A stretch of DNA of 64,000 bases from Amphibacillus jilinensis Y1 (GTDB lineage: Bacteria > Bacillota > Bacilli > Bacillales > Amphibacillaceae): NCBI RefSeq assembly GCF_000306965.1, contig NZ_JH976440.1, forward strand, positions 85,653 through 149,652, in the 5' to 3' direction. The notes beneath the pieces were generated by a model, which saw nothing but the letters and a program-made list of their open reading frames with translations, was not told the DNA's origin and did not search any database. The position numbers and the translations under genes were made by a program. Positions 19,122 to 28,121 of this stretch are shown here, piece after piece. Position 1 is the stretch's first letter. Each line of letters begins with the position of its first letter.

Positions 19122-21494
19122 TTATTCTGTTCTTAAAGCTTCAACCGGATCTTTCTTTGCTGCCATACGTGCTGGAATCACGCCTGCAATCAATGTGAGA
19201 ATCATACTCCCAACGATAAGTACGAGAGATGATACCATATTTAAACTTGCTACATCAGCTATATCAGTTAATTGTTCAATTACATTATTAATTGGGAAAA
19301 TAAGCAAGTATGAGGTTAAAACCCCAAAGGAACCTGCCACAAAACCAACAATCAATGTTTCGGCATTAAATACGCGAGAAATATCTTTTTTACGTGCACC
19401 GACACTTCGTAGTATCCCAATTTCTTTCGTTCGCTCGATAACGGATACATAAGTAATAATGCCAATCATGATTGTTGAGACAACTAATGAAATAGCAGCA
19501 AAACCAACAAGGACATAAGTTACTGTATTAATCATATCTGTCATAATGTCTCCTAGCATCTCTGCCAAATCATTATATACAACTTGATCTTCCTCATCTA
19601 AACCTGCATTATAGTCATCTAAATAGGCTTTTATTTCGTCCTTACCCTCAAAATGGGTTGGATAGATATCAATACCCGTTGGTGTTGTAATCGCACCTAG
19701 ACGTATCAGCGCCTGTTCTTTTGCATCGTCATTTTGAAAAGGGGTATTTGTCAACACATCAATATCGGCTTCCTCTTGGGCTTGCGCAATTTCAGAGCTT
19801 TGTGCATCTGCAACAATATAGTTTGTTAATGCTTCAGGATAAATAAATCCTTCTGAGAAATAACTGGTTGCTGCATCTTCTTTCACTCTTAAAACACCAG
19901 TAATAACAAGATCTTTCCCAGTCTCTTCTTCAAATAGCGCTTCATAAGTTTTTGGATTGGCTGCTGTAAAAAAACCATTCTCATCTTCTAAATAATATTG
20001 ATCATTAGGAACAACCTTTAAGATAGTTTCTCCAATAAAATCTGTTACTTCATAACTTTCTTCATCTTCGTTAAGACCTAGTTTATCAAAGAATTCGGCA
20101 CTTATTCGGTTATAGCTATCAATTACAAGTGCTATCTCATCACTTGCCTCAGGCAACCGACTGTTTTCACCAATTAAATCATACATTTCTAAAATAAAGT
20201 CTTGATCAGTTGGCATCTCCTGCCAATACACACTATCACCGGTCATATTAGCCATCCCTGGCATCGTCATCTGTGATATCGTTTCAAACTTAACCACTTG
20301 ATCATTCGTCTGTGCTAATAAATTAACTTCGACACCACGTGTATAAGAAATGTTGTCAATTGCTTCAGGTATTTCCGCTTCCATTTGCTCCACATAATCA
20401 AGAAAATCATCCGTTAGAAAGTTAGTATGTGCTGATAAACTGTCTGAATTATCATAGCGATAAATGATTGTCTCCTCAGGATATTCTTGATAATCATCAC
20501 TTTCGTCTTGATTTGGTGGCCCCATTTGCTCAAAGTCCACAACTTGTTCATTTGTATCGATCATAATTGGGAAATTAGCTAATGTATCACCTTGCATCAC
20601 ATCAAGTTGATTAGATAAACCATTTGATAATGCTAGGACAAGTGCAACGCCGATAATACCGATACTACCTGCAAAAGCCGTTAAAATAGTTCGTCCTTTT
20701 TTCGTTAACAAATTTTTAAAGGAGAGTGATAAAGCAGTGAACATAGACATCGACGTTTTATTGCGTTTTTTGGCTTTCGAAACCTGTTTATGTTGTTCAT
20801 CTCCACTACTCGTTAATGGATCGCTATCTGACTGAATTTCTCCATCTAGGAAGCGTATAATTCGTGTACTGTATGCCTCAGCAATATCCTCGTTATGTGT
20901 GACCATAATAACCAATCGCGTTTTAGCAACATCTTTAAGAATCTCCATCACTTGTGTGCTTGTCTTTGAATCTAATGCACCAGTTGGCTCATCTGCTAAA
21001 ATAATATCAGGATTGTTAACTAATGCACGTGCAATAGCAACACGTTGCATCTGCCCACCTGATAATTGATTCGGTCGCTTATCAATGTGATCTTTTAAAC
21101 CGACTTCCTCAAGTGCATGTTTAGCACGCGCTTTACGCTCAGAACTAGAAACACCTGATAATGTCATCGCGATTTCAACATTTTGTAAAACTGATTGATG
21201 GCTAATTAAATTATAATTTTGAAAAACAAAACCAATTGAACGATTTCGATAGGCATCCCAATCGCTATTTTTAAAATGCTTTGTCGAATTTCCATTAATA
21301 ATAAGATCACCTAAATCGTAATGATCTAACCCCCCAATTATATTTAGTAGTGTTGTTTTCCCAGAACCAGAAGGACCAAGTATTGAAACGAATTCATTCT
21401 CTCTGAATTCAAGTGATATGTGCTTTAATACATTTAAATAACTATTTCCTGTTTGATATGACTTATCAATATTGACTAATTTTAGTTTACTCAT
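19122..21494 (-). CDS. ABC exporter, ATPase fused to MacB/FtsX-type permease
   Basis: A 790-residue fusion. The ATPase (about 1-225) has Walker [10 protein letters not shown], signature [15 protein letters not shown], Walker [15 protein letters not shown] and the switch histidine in MVTHNE. A linker leads to a first membrane helix (about 272-293), a large acidic surface domain, and three C-terminal helices with [20 protein letters not shown]. Relatives export antimicrobial peptides or other amphiphiles, or confer resistance to them. It is the second gene after a TetR regulator (40 bases upstream) whose promoter carries two operators, so induction by a toxic substrate is likely. A shortened, damaged paralogue lies at 1951-3255 and a vestige of another 3' end at 22401. 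Confidence 0.9.
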   Translation of the reverse strand: MSKLKLVNIDKSYQTGNSYLNVLKHISLEFRENEFVSILGPSGSGKTTLLNIIGGLDHYDLGDLIINGNSTKHFKNSDWDAYRNRSIGFVFQNYNLISHQSVLQNVEIAMTLSGVSSSERKARAKHALEEVGLKDHIDKRPNQLSGGQMQRVAIARALVNNPDIILADEPTGALDSKTSTQVMEILKDVAKTRLVIMVTHNEDIAEAYSTRIIRFLDGEIQSDSDPLTSSGDEQHKQVSKAKKRNKTSMSMFTALSLSFKNLLTKKGRTILTAFAGSIGIIGVALVLALSNGLSNQLDVMQGDTLANFPIMIDTNEQVVDFEQMGPPNQDESDDYQEYPEETIIYRYDNSDSLSAHTNFLTDDFLDYVEQMEAEIPEAIDNISYTRGVEVNLLAQTNDQVVKFETISQMTMPGMANMTGDSVYWQEMPTDQDFILEMYDLIGENSRLPEASDEIALVIDSYNRISAEFFDKLGLNEDEESYEVTDFIGETILKVVPNDQYYLEDENGFFTAANPKTYEALFEEETGKDLVITGVLRVKEDAATSYFSEGFIYPEALTNYIVADAQSSEIAQAQEEADIDVLTNTPFQNDDAKEQALIRLGAITTPTGIDIYPTHFEGKDEIKAYLDDYNAGLDEEDQVVYNDLAEMLGDIMTDMINTVTYVLVGFAAISLVVSTIMIGIITYVSVIERTKEIGILRSVGARKKDISRVFNAETLIVGFVAGSFGVLTSYLLIFPINNVIEQLTDIADVASLNMVSSLVLIVGSMILTLIAGVIPARMAAKKDPVEALRTE

Positions 21495-21534
21495 AAACTC
21501 TATCCCTTCACTTTTTGTTAACCATTCAGCTGCT

Positions 21535-22149
21535 TTAGCTTTTAATCAACCCATTTTTTAGAAATTTTAGTTGTAGCTGATAATTGGCGTATGCGTCCTC
21601 AATTGACAATTGCTTCGCGAAAACTTCAATTATATTATGTAAAGTTACTGCTAACAATATTTTCATAACATGTTGCAAGTCTTCTTTAGTAGAAATGGCT
21701 AGATGATTATTCAATAACCATTTTTCTAAAACTTCGAAAACTTTTTCAAAATCTTCTTTTTTCCTATTATGGGTGAATGCCTGCTCCATTTTATGATTCA
21801 TATTAAGAAACACATTACGAAAAAACTGGTGTTGCTCCTTATTAGCAAATTCACGCATAATCCATTCAAACATTTCTGTGAATGAAGCAAACAAATCTCC
21901 TTTTGTCCGGTCAAGACTGATAAGAAACCGCTCTTTGTTTTGTTCTCCGTAAGATTCTAGCAGATACAAAAAAGCATCTTCTTTATCTACAAAGTATTGA
22001 TAAAAGCTCCCTCTTGGTATTTGTGCGGTTTTCACAATATTTGCAATTGACGCATCATGCACAGGCACGCGTGAAAACTCTACTTTTAATGCTTCAATCA
22101 ATTGCGTCTGTTTCTGCTCAGCTAAATTAAAAAAGGTTTGTTTTGGCAT
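21535..22149 (-). CDS. TetR-family repressor of the ABC exporter
   Basis: A 204-residue TetR-type regulator. The N-terminal helix-turn-helix is ASIANIVKTAQIPRGSFYQY followed by FVDKEDAFLYLLE. The C-terminal half is a helical ligand domain without a recognisable specificity motif. AAGGAG precedes the ATG at 22149. It is the first gene of a two-gene operon with the exporter, behind a promoter that contains two matching palindromes, so it most likely represses itself and the pump and releases on binding a pump substrate. Confidence 0.92.
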   Translation of the reverse strand: MPKQTFFNLAEQKQTQLIEALKVEFSRVPVHDASIANIVKTAQIPRGSFYQYFVDKEDAFLYLLESYGEQNKERFLISLDRTKGDLFASFTEMFEWIMREFANKEQHQFFRNVFLNMNHKMEQAFTHNRKKEDFEKVFEVLEKWLLNNHLAISTKEDLQHVMKILLAVTLHNIIEVFAKQLSIEDAYANYQLQLKFLKNGLIKS

Positions 22150-22174
22150 GCTTCTATTCTCCTTTTCAAATGAT

Positions 22175-22231
22175 GTGACACAGTGTCATTTCTTTTGAGA
22201 TAATCATATATGACACCGTGTCATTTGTCAA
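22175..22231 (-). promoter_or_regulatory. TetR-operon promoter with two operators
   Basis: On the minus strand TTGACA (22231-22226), a 17-bp spacer and TATGAT (22208-22203) form a near-consensus SigA promoter. TGACACCGTGTCA (22211-22223) fills the spacer, and TGACACAGTGTCA (22175-22187) lies just downstream of the start of transcription. The two palindromes differ only at the centre and are 36 bases apart. This is a clear autoregulatory design. Confidence 0.9.
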
Positions 22232-22331
22232 ATAAAAATGAAATTTGACAAAAAAGCAAAGGGCTGGGATGTTCTAGACATCAAAAAAACAAGCATAATC
22301 CCATCAAAATCATGAAGAATTACACTTGTTT

Positions 22332-22400
22332 TTTTAGTTGAGTGAATCAGGACACTTCTCTCTATTCTGAGAAAGGTATTTTACGGACAGTTATATATGG
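22332..22400 (+). repeat. Structured intergenic repeat, copy 5 (3' part only)
   Basis: Contains TTGAGTGAATCAGGACA, CTCTCTATTCTGAGAAAGG, TATTTTACGGACAGTTA. The left hairpin and the left arm of the second are missing. It directly abuts the vestigial terminator at 22401, so rearrangement here has cut both. The part of the gap at 22285-22338 also has an inverted pair AAACAAG/CTTGTTT. Confidence 0.55.
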
Positions 22401-22462
22401 AAAGGGAGAGCAACATAACAATCGCTCTCCCTCATGTGAATGAGTTCTTATTCTTTCTTTTA
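22401..22462 (-). pseudogene. Vestige of an ABC exporter 3' end with its terminator
   Basis: About 60 bases repeat the end of the exporter gene at 19069-19136: the terminator GGGAGAGC...GCTCTCCC, then CTCATG, then an AATGA-TTCTTATTCT stretch that includes the TAA stop and last codons of the exporter (minus strand). The match stops after about four codons. No exporter coding sequence continues upstream; the gap leads directly to the acetate transporter. The simplest reading is a remnant of a second, lost exporter copy. Confidence 0.6.
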
Positions 22463-22504
22463 GGTTGTAACAAAAAAAGCATCTTCTTAATCGACAAATA
22501 TTCG

Positions 22505-23113
22505 CTATTTAAACACACCGAATGGTTTGCCAATTGGTAATACTGATTTTCCAAAATGTGTATTCAACACAATTGCTGCACTTCCATAAAATGATAATAA
22601 TGCGATCATTAATTCTGAAACAGCAGCAAGCATATGTGTAAAATCATACATTATGCCAAATGCACTTAAAGCTAACCCAATAAATAATAGATCAATAAAA
22701 ACAAAAATAAAAAACAAAACTTTATGTGTTTCCATCGCTCCCACTGTCATAAACACACTGAAAATTAAATAGCCGATAAACGCGACACCTAACTGTTTCG
22801 CATCAGCTGTTAACGCCAACGTTTCACCAAAGGCCCCCATCTCGATTAACCAGGTCATCCCGACACCAAACCAGAACAAACCGAAAGCGCCAAAGGCTGT
22901 TGTGCCAAAGATATTATTATGCTTAGCATCTTGTGCGGCTGCAAACAATTGGGCCAACCCCCCTAAAAAGAAAGCCCATGGTAAAACATTCGCGACACCT
23001 TCTGTTAATCCTAATTTTTCTGATGAGGCTACTAATGTAACCATCGCTAACCCAAACAATCCTAATGCTGATGGATCAGCTGTTGTAATCTTTATCTCTG
23101 TTTGATTGTGCAT
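22505..23113 (-). CDS. satP: Acetate/succinate-type transporter, GPR1/FUN34/YaaH family
   Basis: A 202-residue membrane protein with six predicted helices. Near the N-terminus ADPSALGLFGLAMVTLVAS corresponds to the family signature NPxPLGLxxF. Members such as SatP (YaaH) move acetate and succinate, probably as passive channels or proton symporters. Here Asn and the first Pro of the signature are replaced, which is common in Firmicute members. It stands alone between a degenerate repeat and repeat copy 6. GGGGGATAATTAAGGG precedes the ATG at 23113. Confidence 0.85.
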   Translation of the reverse strand: MHNQTEIKITTADPSALGLFGLAMVTLVASSEKLGLTEGVANVLPWAFFLGGLAQLFAAAQDAKHNNIFGTTAFGAFGLFWFGVGMTWLIEMGAFGETLALTADAKQLGVAFIGYLIFSVFMTVGAMETHKVLFFIFVFIDLLFIGLALSAFGIMYDFTHMLAAVSELMIALLSFYGSAAIVLNTHFGKSVLPIGKPFGVFK

Positions 23114-23338
23114 CCCTTAATTATCCCCCATTTTATTAACTTGTCCTCGTCCAAGACTTTATTTGTTTATATGCTGGACTTTAATCATTTTGCTGGCTTA
23201 CTCCACCACTACTTCATGCAAATCTTTAATTAGACTCACATGTTAGCAATACGTGCATTTGGGACTTAAACATTTTCACTTTCACACTTTTCGCAAACTG
23301 GTCTTTGACGATGGCTTAACCATCATATCTATCACCAG

Positions 23339-23487
23339 TATAAAACGAACCTTAATCAATAGGCGTTCTCGTTTCCCCTCCCACTGATTTATGTTGAGCG
23401 AATCAGGATATTCACGTCCGTTAGCTCCCACCTAAATAGCTGATCTCTACCTCTCTATTTTGAGATGGGCGTTATTCGTGATAAAAA
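23339..23487 (+). repeat. Structured intergenic repeat, copy 6
   Basis: Begins TATAAAACGAACCTTAATCA, left hairpin closing with CCCACTGATTT. TTGAGCGAATCAGGATA, ACGTCCGTTAGCTCCCACC and ATTTTGAGATGGGCG follow, and it ends TTCGTGATAAAAA. The rest of the gap 23114-23596 shows no gene. Confidence 0.75.
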
Positions 23488-23596
23488 AGCACACCAGAAT
23501 AATTTATCGGAAAGCTTAAGTGGTGTCAATGTCTATTCGTACTCGAACCGAATCCTAGCAACAGCACATGTTCAAACAGGCCCACTGATTAACCGC

Positions 23597-24472
23597 TTAC
23601 CTAATTATTTTTGAATATTGCTTTAAAGCAAGGTCGTCAAGAGCTTGTTCAGTTAAGTCGGTAACATCAATAATACGTTGATATTGGAAACCTGCTTTTA
23701 TCATCTTTAAGGCTAACCGCTCTTTCTCTATTCTTTGCCCGCTCTCAATACCTTGCTTTAATATGGCTTGGTCTTGCTTAACTTTCTTTACATACCAACA
23801 ACGATGATCCCCGCTTAACGGCTCTAGCATGAATGATTCAACTGTATCCGTGGCATATTTAAATAATCGATCTTCTTTGATTAATTGCGACCAGAATGAT
23901 GGCTTCTGTCTTTTGCTAAGATACTTGAAAAGAAACAACCATTTTTCAATCTGTTTCTTCGGATATGAATTTAAGAGCTTAGGTAGCTCAAAATAGTGGA
24001 TGTTAAGACTTGGTTTGTACTGAGCAGACTCATGTTGGTTAGTGACTTGATAGAGGTTGTGATAAGCCATTGATTCTTGGAGCAAATTAAAATTTAAAAT
24101 ATTAATAACAAAGCTTTGTCTAATGAACGGATCACTTTTCTCTAACGATAATGCGTTAAGATAGGGCGGTTCCCACTCATATAATGATTGTTTATCATAA
24201 AAATCTTGGTGACGCACTTGTATCTTCAGATCAAGATGTTTTTTCTGTACCGTACGCGCTTTAACGACTAAGCAAAATTGGTAATCCTTTAACACATCAT
24301 TTTGTTGCTCTTGTTGGGTATAGACGATCTCCTCCACACCATCTGACCATCCTTCTTCTAATACCGCATTAATAAATGCAATCAATAACTGATGTTGCAT
24401 GGGGCGCTCTTGACAAAACAATTGTTCAAAAATCACATGGATTGGTACATCCCTTTCCAATAAATGACTCAT
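23597..24472 (-). CDS. Rpn/PD-(D/E)XK nuclease-transposase family protein, active site degenerate
   Basis: A 291-residue member of the Rpn (recombination-promoting nuclease, PDDEXK_2) group. Start ATG at 24472 follows GGAGG; a longer frame to 24511 covers that site. Family landmarks are visible: IFEQLFCQERPMQHQLLIAF near the start, and the helix after the core ending ITDVTDLTEQALDDLA-like. In active members the core reads LDVKA...IEIQ with Asp and Glu as metal ligands. Here the matching segments are CLVVKA and LDLKIQV, so both acidic residues seem lost while the lysine and glutamine remain. This predicts a protein without nuclease activity, or a decaying gene. It is isolated, with a repeat nearby. 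Confidence 0.7.
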   Translation of the reverse strand: MSHLLERDVPIHVIFEQLFCQERPMQHQLLIAFINAVLEEGWSDGVEEIVYTQQEQQNDVLKDYQFCLVVKARTVQKKHLDLKIQVRHQDFYDKQSLYEWEPPYLNALSLEKSDPFIRQSFVINILNFNLLQESMAYHNLYQVTNQHESAQYKPSLNIHYFELPKLLNSYPKKQIEKWLFLFKYLSKRQKPSFWSQLIKEDRLFKYATDTVESFMLEPLSGDHRCWYVKKVKQDQAILKQGIESGQRIEKERLALKMIKAGFQYQRIIDVTDLTEQALDDLALKQYSKIIR

Positions 24473-24592
24473 ACCTCTAACCTCCTTCTGTTGTGAACAT
24501 ACCATAGACATTCGTATTTGTAAAAATGTTCCTTTTAAGTATTTGAAGCTATTATTAGTGAGAAAGCTGCTTTTTCTTAACAGCTATTCAAA

Positions 24593-24618
24593 AAAAGACT
24601 TCGATTTCGAAGTCTTTT
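24593..24618. terminator. Terminator after the rRNA methyltransferase gene
   Basis: AAAAGACTTCG-ATTT-CGAAGTCTTTT is a perfect 11-bp hairpin with A and T ends, so it can act in both directions. It lies between the methyltransferase stop (24656) and the Rpn gene start. Confidence 0.85.
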
Positions 24619-24655
24619 AAATAATTATATTTAACCATGTCTTTAAACCTATTTA

Positions 24656-25849
24656 TCAATGATTAGCCACTTTCTTAATAAAAACAACTTTCAAATAGTT
24701 ACCCTCTTCAAATTGCGGGTGATATCGAAAATCTTCAGGCAATTGAAAAGTTTCAACAAATTGATACTGTTCACCAACTTCACGAAACGCTTTTGTGATC
24801 ATTTGTTTAAATTTCTCGATATTAAATCCACTAAAATTTGTCGATGCAACGATAACACCTTGATCTTTAGTCATCGCAATCGCATCTGTAAGCAAACTGA
24901 CGTAGTCCTTTGCGACACTAAAAGTTCTCTTCTTAGAACGGGCAAAGCTTGGTGGATCAAGTATCACTAAATCAAATGTGAGCTGTTTTTTAACAGCATA
25001 GTTAAAATAATTAAAGACATCCATTGTGCGAATCTCATGTTTAGTATAATCCAAGTCATTCACTTGAAACTGTTCAATTGTTTTCGGTAAACTCCGATTA
25101 GCTAGATCTACACTAACTGTTTTCTCAGCGCCACCCATTGTGGCATAAACAGAAAAAGCACCCGTATAAGAAAAGGTATTTAATACGGTTTTCCCTGCTG
25201 CATACTGGTCAAGTATCCTTTGCCTCACTTCCCGTTGATCAAGAAAAAGCCCCGTCATGGGCCCATCATTTAAATCAACAGCGAAATGAATGCCATTTTC
25301 TTTAATAATAATTGGGAAATTAGCCCGCTCTCCCGTTACAAAATCATCATCATCAATATACTTTCCACCTGTATCAAAACGTTTTTTCTCATAAATCGCT
25401 TTGCATACGGTCAGTTGCTGTATGGCGTTTACAATAATTTCCTTGAATTGATAGATACCATCACTGTAGAATGTCATTAAAAAATAGTCAGCATAATAGT
25501 CAATCGTTAAACCACCAATTCCATCACCTTCCCCATTAAACACACGAAAAGCTGTGGTCACTTGACTTGCAAAAAAGTTAGATCGCCTTGCTAAAGCAGC
25601 ACTTATTTTCTGGATGAAAAACGACTGATTAATTTTTTCGTCTTTATCATTGGTTAATAGCCAGCCATACCCTTTGTTTTGGCGTCCATAATAACCTCGA
25701 CCAATAAATTGATCGTGTTGATCAACAAGATCAATGATCGTTCCTTCTTCTTGTAATTGATCAATATCAACAATAGCCTCTTTAAATAGATGGGGATAGC
25801 CATTACGAAATTTATTGACGAATTTGTTGTTTATTTTTACTTGTGTCAT
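24656..25849 (-). CDS. 23S rRNA cytosine methyltransferase, RlmI-like
   Basis: A 397-residue SAM-dependent methyltransferase with an N-terminal PUA domain (about 1-75), a linker domain and a C-terminal Rossmann catalytic domain. RlmI of E. coli forms m5C1962 in 23S rRNA. Bacillus relatives (YwbD) are expected to act alike. Visible motifs are VFNGEGDGIGGLTIDYY, GLFLDQREVR, the SAM site NTFSYTGAFSVYA and the catalytic LVILDPPSFARSKK. AGGATGG precedes the ATG at 25849. It is a single gene ended by a strong terminator. Confidence 0.88.
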   Translation of the reverse strand: MTQVKINNKFVNKFRNGYPHLFKEAIVDIDQLQEEGTIIDLVDQHDQFIGRGYYGRQNKGYGWLLTNDKDEKINQSFFIQKISAALARRSNFFASQVTTAFRVFNGEGDGIGGLTIDYYADYFLMTFYSDGIYQFKEIIVNAIQQLTVCKAIYEKKRFDTGGKYIDDDDFVTGERANFPIIIKENGIHFAVDLNDGPMTGLFLDQREVRQRILDQYAAGKTVLNTFSYTGAFSVYATMGGAEKTVSVDLANRSLPKTIEQFQVNDLDYTKHEIRTMDVFNYFNYAVKKQLTFDLVILDPPSFARSKKRTFSVAKDYVSLLTDAIAMTKDQGVIVASTNFSGFNIEKFKQMITKAFREVGEQYQFVETFQLPEDFRYHPQFEEGNYLKVVFIKKVANH

Positions 25850-25902
25850 TGTTTACCATCCTATCTTTTTCTTTATTCTAGGTAATACCGTAAAATATAC
25901 GT

Positions 25903-26826
25903 TCAAAATAAAATCCGTGCTAGATAAACTACAAATGTGACCGTTACCGCACTAGCCAAGGTAGAAAATAAAACAATCTGGGCAGCAAAGTCAGAATGAT
26001 CACTATATTCTTGTGCAATAATCGCACTATTAACCGACGTAGGCATTGCTGAAGCAATAAAAAGAGCTTGAGCAGTAATTCCATCTAGCTGTACAACATA
26101 TATAATGACTAACGCAAGCAATGGACCGATAATCAGCCGAATCATTAAACTAAAGTAAATCTTGGACATACCTGAGCTAAATTTGATCATCGCCACTTGT
26201 GCGCCCAATGTCATCAGTGCTGTTGCAATCATCGCATCAGCAATATAATTAGCCGGGATCAGTATCAATTCGGGTAACTCCACCTGCCATATATTTAAAC
26301 ATATCCCAGCTAATAAACCATAGAGAACTGGCATACGAAAATAACCAAGCATCGCCCGTAGCGCCCCTTTTTTAGCCGCTCTTAATGAAAATACCCCATA
26401 TGAAAATAGAAAAATATTTTGAAAAGTTAGCGCCACAACTTGAATAGACATCGCATATGGATCGCCTTGAAAGACGAGGTCATTAACAGGGACACCATAA
26501 TTGCCTGAATTAAAAAACATTGCACTATTGGTGAAAATCGTTTGTTTGTCTTTATTCATTTTTAACCATCTACCAAATAAACGAGCAACGATAAATAGAA
26601 GACTCACAAAAACAATAAAAAATAATACGACACCGCCGAACACTTCACCAGACCATTCTGCATGATATAAAGCATTAAAAATAAAGCCTGGCGCCAGAAA
26701 GTATATATTGATTTTAGCTAATGTTGGCAAATCTAGTTTGAACTTAATTTGTAACACATAACCAATGAGCATCATCACAAAGATTGGCCCAATAATTTCG
26801 CTTAGAATAAGTAATAATTCCGCCAC
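25903..26826 (-). CDS. AEC-family (auxin efflux carrier-like) transporter
   Basis: A 307-residue membrane protein with about ten helices in two five-helix halves, typical of the AEC family that moves malate, malonate or other organic acids. Seen: SEIIGPIFVMMLIGYVLQ at the start, FFNSGNYGVPVNDLVF at the central discontinuous helix, and ASAMPTSVNSAIIAQEY in the second half. The start is GTG at 26826 behind AGGGGGAG. A longer frame to 26865 has no ribosome site and adds a non-family basic tail. The substrate is unknown. Gene stands alone. Confidence 0.85.
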   Translation of the reverse strand: MAELLLILSEIIGPIFVMMLIGYVLQIKFKLDLPTLAKINIYFLAPGFIFNALYHAEWSGEVFGGVVLFFIVFVSLLFIVARLFGRWLKMNKDKQTIFTNSAMFFNSGNYGVPVNDLVFQGDPYAMSIQVVALTFQNIFLFSYGVFSLRAAKKGALRAMLGYFRMPVLYGLLAGICLNIWQVELPELILIPANYIADAMIATALMTLGAQVAMIKFSSGMSKIYFSLMIRLIIGPLLALVIIYVVQLDGITAQALFIASAMPTSVNSAIIAQEYSDHSDFAAQIVLFSTLASAVTVTFVVYLARILF

Positions 26827-27014
26827 ACTACTCCCCCTACACTTGAATTTTAATCGCCTTTTCACGATTTTTCTCTTCGTTAAGTTATTAAAAATCAGGA
26901 AAGCTAATCAAACATTAAACCATAGAAAAAGCACTATGTCTGATGCTGTCAAACATAGCACTTACTACTTTAGTATAGCGGATTTACAGGGAGATGTCAT
27001 GGTTACTTGTACAC

Positions 27015-28097
27015 TTACTCTTGTAAAATATCTTCTAACCGATGAAATCCATCTGCGACAATCGTTTCCTCAATATTGTTTTGATCCACGGCAATCGGTG
27101 TCAAGAAAATGGTTGGCACCTCTTTTTTGCCATTGTTAATGGTTGTCTCTGTTTTAATCTCTTCTCCGCTAGCCATGCTAACGGCTAGTTTTGCTGCTTG
27201 TTCTGTCAAAGCATTAATGGGTTTATAGACCGTCATTTCCTGTTCACCGTTAATAATTCTTTGTATCCCTGCTAATTCAGCATCTTGGCCAGCTACCGGT
27301 ATTTTCCCATTAAGTCCATGCTGTTTTAATGCTTCAATCACCCCGCCCGCGGTCGCATCATTAGCAGCAATGACTGCATCAATATCATTAGCGTTTGCTT
27401 CCAGAGCAGCTAACATATTTTCTTTCGCATGAGCAGGCATCCACGCCTCTGTCCATTGGTCATATACGACCGTAATATCACCAGCTTCAATTAGCGGCTG
27501 AAGTACACTAAAAACACCTTCTTTTAATAAATGTGCATTATTATCAGTTGAAGCACCGCCTATGTAAACATATTTACCTTTAGGCACCTGCTTAGTAATG
27601 GCCTGAGCCTGTAAGACACCAACCGCTTGATTGTCAAATGAAATATAAAGATCAATATTAGCATTTTTGACAAGACGATCATATGAAATCACCGGTATCT
27701 CAGCCATTTGCGCCTTCCCGACAATTGTTGCTGCAGCTTCAGCATTGTGTGGCACCAACACTAATAAATCAACACCTTGACTAATTAATGTTTCAGCCTG
27801 CGCAATTTGCAAAGCATCATTGCCATTCGCTGCCTTAACTTCAATTTGAGCACCTAACGCTTCCACTGCTTGTTTAAACATATCTCGATCTTTTTCCCAT
27901 CGTTCTTCGACTAGTGTATCCATAGACAAGCCAATTTTTATTGTTTTGTTTGTCATCGGCTCATCTGTGTCATCCGAAGCATCCACTTGTGAAGAAGTTA
28001 ACGGGAATTCTTGATGAGACCCTTGACCTTGACAGCCAACGATGCCTAAACTAAAAATGACAACAAAAAACCAGATTCGATAAGTTTTAACTCGCAT
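27015..28097 (-). CDS. XylF-like sugar-binding lipoprotein of the sensing cluster
   Basis: A 360-residue lipoprotein. The signal peptide ends in the lipobox LGIVGC, so it is anchored outside the membrane. The fold is the D-xylose-binding (XylF) type I periplasmic protein: IKIGLSMDTLVEERW, LVPHNAEAAATIV, VISYDRLV, IGGASTDNNA, GQDAELAGIQRI and EMTVYKP are all standard. It is the fourth gene after a membrane binding protein, a YesM-type kinase and a YesN-type regulator (25 bases downstream), so it may present sugar to that sensor or share the ABC importer at 32581-36545. The second XylF-like gene of the region (35370) is well diverged from it. Confidence 0.9.
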   Translation of the reverse strand: MRVKTYRIWFFVVIFSLGIVGCQGQGSHQEFPLTSSQVDASDDTDEPMTNKTIKIGLSMDTLVEERWEKDRDMFKQAVEALGAQIEVKAANGNDALQIAQAETLISQGVDLLVLVPHNAEAAATIVGKAQMAEIPVISYDRLVKNANIDLYISFDNQAVGVLQAQAITKQVPKGKYVYIGGASTDNNAHLLKEGVFSVLQPLIEAGDITVVYDQWTEAWMPAHAKENMLAALEANANDIDAVIAANDATAGGVIEALKQHGLNGKIPVAGQDAELAGIQRIINGEQEMTVYKPINALTEQAAKLAVSMASGEEIKTETTINNGKKEVPTIFLTPIAVDQNNIEETIVADGFHRLEDILQE

Positions 28098-28121
28098 GAT
28101 CTCCGTTCCTCCAATATGTGT

